NCBI GenBank assembly: GCA_964343305.1
Contig: CAYFJO010000431.1
Location: 1-9,294, forward strand
DNA length: 9,294 nucleotides
Direction of reading: 5' to 3'
Source: CAYFJO01 sp964343305
GTDB taxonomy: Bacteria > Planctomycetota > Planctomycetia > Pirellulales > Pirellulaceae
Shown: in pieces, positions 5,798 through 9,294 of the stretch
Numbering within the stretch: position 1 is the stretch's first letter
Layout of the letters: each line of letters starts with the position of its first letter
The notes under the pieces: generated by a model
What the model was told of the DNA's origin: nothing
Database searches by the model: none
The model's input: the letters and a program-made list of their open reading frames with translations, nothing else
Program-made: the position numbers and the translations under genes

Positions 5798-7231
5798 TTA
5801 GAAGCGAAGCTTGGCCACGTACGCTTCCCATTTTTTCTTAAACGCGTCCATGTCTCGCTCGCCAAGAATACGCTGCAACGTCGCGTACCCGGTGGGATCT
5901 GTCTTGGCGTTTTTCCTGAATTCTTCAAAGTACTTCACCAGCAGGTGTTTCTCCTGCAGGTAATAGCATAGATATCTCGCCTGCGAATAGTTGGTCCCCG
6001 GGTCTTCGTCATAGAACTCGCGCGTCGTCGTGCTGCATAGCGTTTTAAACGACGGCACGCGACCGTCGTTGATCGCGCCCTGCAATCCGCGCAAACGCCA
6101 GTTTGTTTTGCCCCAGATATGGCCGTTGTTGTCACCGCATTGCTCGTAAAGCGATGCCAGCCCTTCGTTGAACCACGAGGGGCAGGCCTGGAAATTCGAG
6201 TGCATGAACGGGTGTACGATCTCATGCACTAAGGTTCCCCCGCCCGTGCTGATGTTCATGACGAGCGCTCGATGCGTTGGCGAATAATAACCGTAGGGCG
6301 TTCCCGGTTTGCTGCGAAACAGTTTCAAATTGTGCTTCTCATAGCTGGCTTTATCCTTGAACAACCACACGTCGATAATGTCGACTGGATCTTTCGAGAA
6401 ATAGTCTTTCTTGATGCGATCCACCGCCCATTTCACGGTGTGGATCGATCGGCGCTCGACCGTTCCCTTCGCCTCGTCGCCAACCACCACAAACGGCTTT
6501 TGCAAAACGATGTGAAAGTCGTCATTGGGCAACTTGGTTTTCAAGTGACGAACGTGCTGAGCGTAATCGGCGTCGGTGAATTCGCGGGACGTGCGACCGT
6601 CGATCAAACGACCCGGCTTGAGAGGCATGCGAACCACGGTCCATTGCCGCGAATCGTATTTGAGCGGCCACAGTTTGATTAGCAGTGACCGCTTCATCCG
6701 CAGATACTCGCCGTCGTCCTTGGCGGGCTCGTGGTAGATGATCTCGTCGGTGGTCGCATCGTAGCCCAGGACCAATCGAAAATGTTCTGTCGTATTTGGC
6801 TGGTCGTTGTAGTGCATGCAGAGGATGGACGGCACACCGGCAAGCAAATCGCGATGCACGGCGGCGAATTGAGCGTCCATTTCTTTGGCGGCGTTGTTCG
6901 GTGCAACTCGGTTCCAAGTCGATCCAATTTGAAAGCCGATCTTCTTCAGCGCGGTGGCCAAGTCGCGTGTATAACATCCACGGCCCAGTTCCGGTGCGAG
7001 GTTCGCCTGGTCAAAGACAAAATCTTGGTCCAAGTCACGGCCGAGCTTTCGTAGATACATCTCGGCACATGCTTCGCCACAAAAGTCCGGTTTCTGTCGA
7101 ACATGGGGCACGTCTTTGATCAAGACGCTCTTATAACCGGGCGCAGCCTTAGTCGGCGCCGCTTCGCCAGTGGAACATCCAGCAACAAAAGAAAGACAAA
7201 ACAGACATAGCAGCAATGTGATGATTCTCAT
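5798..7231 (-). CDS. Lipoprotein with C39-like cysteine peptidase and HExxH metallopeptidase domains
   Basis: Predicted lipoprotein of 477 aa. The start at 7231 gives a type II signal peptide, MRIITLLLCLFCLSFVAGC, with lipobox VAGC and lipidated Cys19, and an AGGG 8 nt upstream; an open frame runs further upstream but lacks such features. Domain 1 (about 35-205) looks like a C39-type papain-fold peptidase: Gln46 and Cys51 in QKPDFCGEAC, then His150 in EHFRLVLGYD. The third position, normally Asp or Asn before Pro, reads HEPA, so Glu168 may replace it. Domain 2 (about 240-470) is a zinc metallopeptidase of gluzincin type: HEIVH (336-340) and a downstream Glu356 in NEGLASL, with the typical short spacing. 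Both active sites look complete enough for activity. It is probably membrane-tethered outside the cytoplasm, degrading or processing peptides. It is divergent from the FIST gene (110 bp between starts) and convergent with the alpha-CTD-like gene. Confidence 0.9.
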   Translation of the reverse strand: MRIITLLLCLFCLSFVAGCSTGEAAPTKAAPGYKSVLIKDVPHVRQKPDFCGEACAEMYLRKLGRDLDQDFVFDQANLAPELGRGCYTRDLATALKKIGFQIGSTWNRVAPNNAAKEMDAQFAAVHRDLLAGVPSILCMHYNDQPNTTEHFRLVLGYDATTDEIIYHEPAKDDGEYLRMKRSLLIKLWPLKYDSRQWTVVRMPLKPGRLIDGRTSREFTDADYAQHVRHLKTKLPNDDFHIVLQKPFVVVGDEAKGTVERRSIHTVKWAVDRIKKDYFSKDPVDIIDVWLFKDKASYEKHNLKLFRSKPGTPYGYYSPTHRALVMNISTGGGTLVHEIVHPFMHSNFQACPSWFNEGLASLYEQCGDNNGHIWGKTNWRLRGLQGAINDGRVPSFKTLCSTTTREFYDEDPGTNYSQARYLCYYLQEKHLLVKYFEEFRKNAKTDPTGYATLQRILGERDMDAFKKKWEAYVAKLRF

Positions 7232-7341
7232 GGGGATCGCCCTGCGGAAAGGTTGAAACGAGTGTCCACTACTGCATCTTAACTCCACTGGCAAAATGGG
7301 GCCATAGAAGCCGTGGTAACGAGAATGTATCATCAGCAAGC

Positions 7342-8526
7342 ATGAACGCATCCAATCCCAATCATTTTGCTTCTCACCTTTCAGCCGCCACAGATTTGCA
7401 ACAGGCGATCGCGGAATGTTGCGACAACGTCTCGAACAGTCTTTCGGCCACTGCTGACCTTGTCGTCGCGTTTGTGTCGGCAAACCGTGCGAACGATTGC
7501 GAAACGATTGTCAGCAAAATCTGCGAACGCTTGCAAACCGATTGCCTTGTTGGCTGCACGGGCGAATCGATTGCCGGTGTCAGCCGAGAAGTCGAATTTG
7601 ATCCAGCGCTCTCCGTGTGGGCTGCTCACCTTCCCCAGGCCACAGTCCGGCCCATGCATTTGACCTTCGAGCGTTCCGCAGAAGGCGGCGTGATCGTCGG
7701 TTGGCCAGATGATCTGGATGACGACTGGCCCGATGGTACGGCGATGCTTTTGTTGGGCGATCCGTTTAGTTTTCCCGCCGACCTGATGCTGGAGCGTTTG
7801 AACGAAGATCGCCCCGGTGTGCCCGTCATCGGTGGCATGGCGAGCGGAGGTGGCGGGCCTGGCGACAGCCGATTGCTTTTGGGTCGTGAAGTCTTTCAAG
7901 AAGGCGCTTTGGTAGTGATGTTGCACGGCGCGGTGAATGTGCAAACGGTTGTTTCGCAAGGTTGCCGGCCAATCGGCACACATCTTGTCATCACGAAGGC
8001 CGAACGTAACGTGATTCAGGAACTTGGCGGCCAACCCGCGCTGCTGAAATTGAAGGAGATCTTCGACACGTTGCCAACGCGCGAACAACAACTGGTTCAA
8101 AACGGTTTGCATGTGGGACGCGTTGTCAGCGAGTATCAAGACCAATTCGAACAAGGCGACTTTTTGATCCGCAACGTGATGGGAATCGATCCGGAAAATG
8201 GTTCTGTCGTGATCGGGGACTTTGTACGACCAGGCCAAACGATTCAGTTTCAAATCCGCGACAACGAAACGGCCGACGAAGAGATGCGGCAATTGTTTGC
8301 CAGGCTGCGAGACGACTCGGATTCAGCGCCGGCCGGAGCCTTGATGTTCACCTGCAACGGTCGCGGCACTCACTTGTTCGGCGAGCCGCATCACGACGCG
8401 TCGGCCATTTCGTCCGCGCTCGGCGAAATCCCATTGGCTGGATTTTTTGCAGCGGGTGAGCTTGGCCCAGTTGCTGGCAAGAACTTCATGCACGGTTTCA
8501 CGGCCAGCGTCGCGCTGTTCGAATGA
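7342..8526 (+). CDS. FIST-domain (FIST_N + FIST_C) sensory protein
   Basis: Stand-alone FIST protein of 394 aa. FIST domains are thought to bind small ligands such as amino acids in signal transduction and are often found with histidine kinases, cyclases or chemoreceptors. The N-terminal FIST region (about 38-235) has the signature CLVGCTGESIAG (68-79), then MLLLGDPFSFP (135-145) and PVIGGMASGG (161-170). The FIST_C region (about 238-390) has FLIRNVMGIDP (274-284), GALMFTCNGRG (332-342) and a C-terminal PLAGFFAAGELGPVAG (364-379). No output domain, signal peptide or membrane segment is present, so it is a soluble cytoplasmic protein. The ATG at 7342 has no good ribosome binding site. No kinase or receptor partner lies in the window, so its signalling target is unknown. 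Confidence 0.92.
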   Translation: MNASNPNHFASHLSAATDLQQAIAECCDNVSNSLSATADLVVAFVSANRANDCETIVSKICERLQTDCLVGCTGESIAGVSREVEFDPALSVWAAHLPQATVRPMHLTFERSAEGGVIVGWPDDLDDDWPDGTAMLLLGDPFSFPADLMLERLNEDRPGVPVIGGMASGGGGPGDSRLLLGREVFQEGALVVMLHGAVNVQTVVSQGCRPIGTHLVITKAERNVIQELGGQPALLKLKEIFDTLPTREQQLVQNGLHVGRVVSEYQDQFEQGDFLIRNVMGIDPENGSVVIGDFVRPGQTIQFQIRDNETADEEMRQLFARLRDDSDSAPAGALMFTCNGRGTHLFGEPHHDASAISSALGEIPLAGFFAAGELGPVAGKNFMHGFTASVALFE

Positions 8527-8537
8527 ACCAAAGATAC

Positions 8538-8585
8538 GAGGGCGGAACTACCAGGGATGTAGAGTCCCCTTTAAGATCCGCCCTC
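8538..8585 (+). terminator. Nested hairpin just after the FIST gene
   Basis: GAGGGCGGA (8538-8546) pairs perfectly with TCCGCCCTC (8577-8585). The 30-nt interior contains a smaller stem, GGGA (8554-8557) with TCCC (8565-8568). It begins 11 bp after the FIST stop codon. Only a mixed, T-rich stretch (ATTGTTTCATT) follows, so it is a plausible but non-classical transcription end or a 3' stabilising hairpin. Confidence 0.45.
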
Positions 8586-8628
8586 ACAAATTGTTTCATT
8601 ACACGGTAAACCGCGAAGCACGCCTTGA

Positions 8629-8829
8629 GTTAACTCGATTTGCGGGAATCGGTACTTCCCTGCACTGTTGGAGTTAGATGGCCAAGGAACGATCGCTGTG
8701 AGCCACAATGGCAAAACGTATTACGTGTGCTGTGGCGGTTGTCGCGATCTGTTTAACGAAGATCCCGAAACCGTCCTCGCCGAATATCGCGGAGAGAAGA
8801 CAAGAGAGAAGGCCGAGAAGAGCGGCTAG
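8629..8829 (+). pseudogene. 5'-damaged YHS/TRASH-type metal-binding domain fragment
   Basis: The open frame encodes SICGNRYFPALLELDG, then HNGKTYYVCCGGCRDLFNED (codons about 8701-8760), then PETVLAEYRG and a charged tail to TAG 8827-8829. NGKTYYVCCGGC...F..DP is the YHS/TRASH signature, a small Cys-rich metal-binding domain often tied to copper or other heavy-metal handling. The frame is closed upstream by TGA 8626-8628, and no ATG, GTG or TTG precedes the first Cys (codon 8641-8643). The first usable starts are TTG 8668 or GTG 8698, and both lose that Cys. I therefore read it as a truncated gene remnant. A short gene using TTG 8668, or a sequencing frameshift, remains possible. No partner metal-resistance gene is nearby. 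Confidence 0.55.
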
Positions 8830-8965
8830 TTTCTCCAAGATTCCACCGCCAGCGGCGAAATGACACACTTCGCCTGAGCATCAAAGAAGTCGTCGAAAAA
8901 CGCGAACCTCCGTATCGACAGAGCGTCCTTTTCATCAGGCACACCAGAAAAAGACCCCAATCACA

Positions 8966-9058
8966 GGCATGGTTCAAAAAAGGGGTCAGGTACCGTTGTC
9001 CCAAGCACCCTGCGGGCCGTTCTGGCAACGGTACCTGACCCCTTTTTTGAACCATGCC
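8966..9058. repeat. Perfect 33-bp inverted repeat (REPIN/MITE-like element)
   Basis: The left arm (8966-8998) begins GGCATGGTTCAAAAAAGGGG and ends TCAGGTACCGTTG. The right arm (9026-9058) is its exact reverse complement; the spacer is 27 nt. Both arms contain AAAAAAGGGGTCAGGTACC. ATCACA occurs directly before the left arm (8960-8965) and again 2 nt after the right arm (9061-9066), consistent with a target-site duplication. It encodes nothing. Such short perfect dyads are typical of REP/REPIN sequences spread by Y1 (RAYT-type) transposases or of MITEs; no transposase is in the window, so mobility is inferred. As RNA it would fold into a very stable hairpin and could also stop transcription. 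Confidence 0.8.
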
Positions 9059-9205
9059 CGATCACAACAAGGAATTGAAAGTTCAAGTGACCATGAATTC
9101 TTGTCCCGCAAAGGATCGACTGACGGCTTGCAAGCGTAGTTGCTGCAATGCGCTCGTGGATGATCGATTGTGGTTGTGACACCAGGTTCACCTGTGGGCA
9201 AAAAG

Positions 9206-9237
9206 GCCCGGTGTCACACGTGGACACCGGGCTTTTT
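9206..9237 (+). terminator. Strong intrinsic terminator, probably bidirectional
   Basis: GCCCGGTGTC (9206-9215) pairs perfectly with GACACCGGGC (9223-9232) around a 7-nt loop and is followed by five T (9233-9237). Five A (9200-9204) precede the stem, so the opposite strand also has a T-tract after one unpaired base. No intact gene lies just upstream on the plus strand. It may end leftward transcription entering from beyond the window, or act in the leader of a gene starting near 9278. Confidence 0.8.
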
Positions 9238-9294
9238 AATTGTACAGCGCACCTTGCATGATTCTTGAAGAAGCGGTATGACCCTAACTCGTTT

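Larger units (their letters stand above)
8830..9294. other. Non-coding tail with repeats and terminator
   Basis: No convincing gene is seen in this 465-bp stretch apart from the repeat and terminator listed separately. A 28-codon frame with four Cys (9093-9179) is too short and has no supporting site. An ATG at 9278, preceded by GAAGAAG, might open a gene running off the right edge, but only five codons are visible, so it cannot be judged. Confidence 0.4.

Noticed and set aside
7381..8292. Long minus-strand frame of 303 codons within the FIST gene
   Set aside because: It is antisense to a clearly recognised FIST protein and its translation has no family features; a by-product of codon bias.
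8598..8610. Third possible BlaI-like dyad, ATTAC-ACG-GTAAA, upstream of the YHS fragment
   Set aside because: The spacing between TTAC and GTAA is 3 rather than 4 as in the other two sites, and no promoter boxes surround it.
8871..9037. Plus-strand open frame (LSIKEVVEKREPPYR...) after the YHS fragment
   Set aside because: It has no start codon in a sensible place, matches no family I recognise, and runs into the inverted repeat.
9093..9179. 28-codon Cys-containing plus-strand frame between the inverted repeat and the terminator
   Set aside because: Too short, no ribosome binding site, and its end overlaps the competing arm of the terminator.

Overview
The window reads as an ordinary chromosomal stretch of a bacterium, most likely a planctomycete of the Pirellulaceae/Rhodopirellula type. 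That placement is an inference from the moderately GC-rich coding style, loosely packed genes in mixed orientation, weak Shine-Dalgarno sites, a YHS/TRASH-domain remnant and a BlaI-type repressor. No rRNA or tRNA gene, CRISPR array or complete transposon was seen.

Layout from left to right. (1) 72-1985 (+): membrane-anchored nucleotide-sugar 4,6-dehydratase of the CapD/WbpM/PglF family. (2) 2167-3174 (-): secreted transglutaminase-like protein with an intact Cys-His-Asp triad, convergent with gene 1. (3) 3252-3614 (+): CutA, divergent from gene 2. (4) 3728-4117 (+): BlaI/MecI/CopY-family repressor, preceded by a promoter whose -35/-10 spacer holds a near-consensus BlaI operator. (5) 4118-4658: a 540-bp gap with no convincing gene. 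It holds a second BlaI-type operator over a TTGACT promoter and, about 200 bp on, a perfect 10-bp hairpin. (6) 4662-5786 (+): unnamed protein with two RNA polymerase alpha-CTD-like helix-hairpin-helix modules and a C-terminal sigma-region-4-like helix-turn-helix. (7) 5798-7231 (-): lipoprotein joining a C39-like cysteine peptidase domain to an HExxH metallopeptidase domain. (8) 7342-8526 (+): FIST-domain sensory protein, divergent from gene 7. (9) 8527-9294: a non-coding tail with a post-FIST hairpin, a 5'-damaged YHS-domain fragment, a perfect 33-bp inverted repeat resembling a REPIN/MITE and flanked by ATCACA direct repeats, and a strong intrinsic terminator with a competing upstream arm.

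The genes do not form one pathway. Genes 1, 2 and 7 act at the envelope or outside the cytoplasm. The regulatory interest is the orphan BlaI repressor: no BlaR1-type sensor peptidase lies beside it, its expected cleavage site is not conserved, and it has two candidate operators. The second operator may control a small RNA or the leader of the alpha-CTD/sigma-4-like gene. The best mobile-DNA signal is the inverted repeat at 8966-9058.
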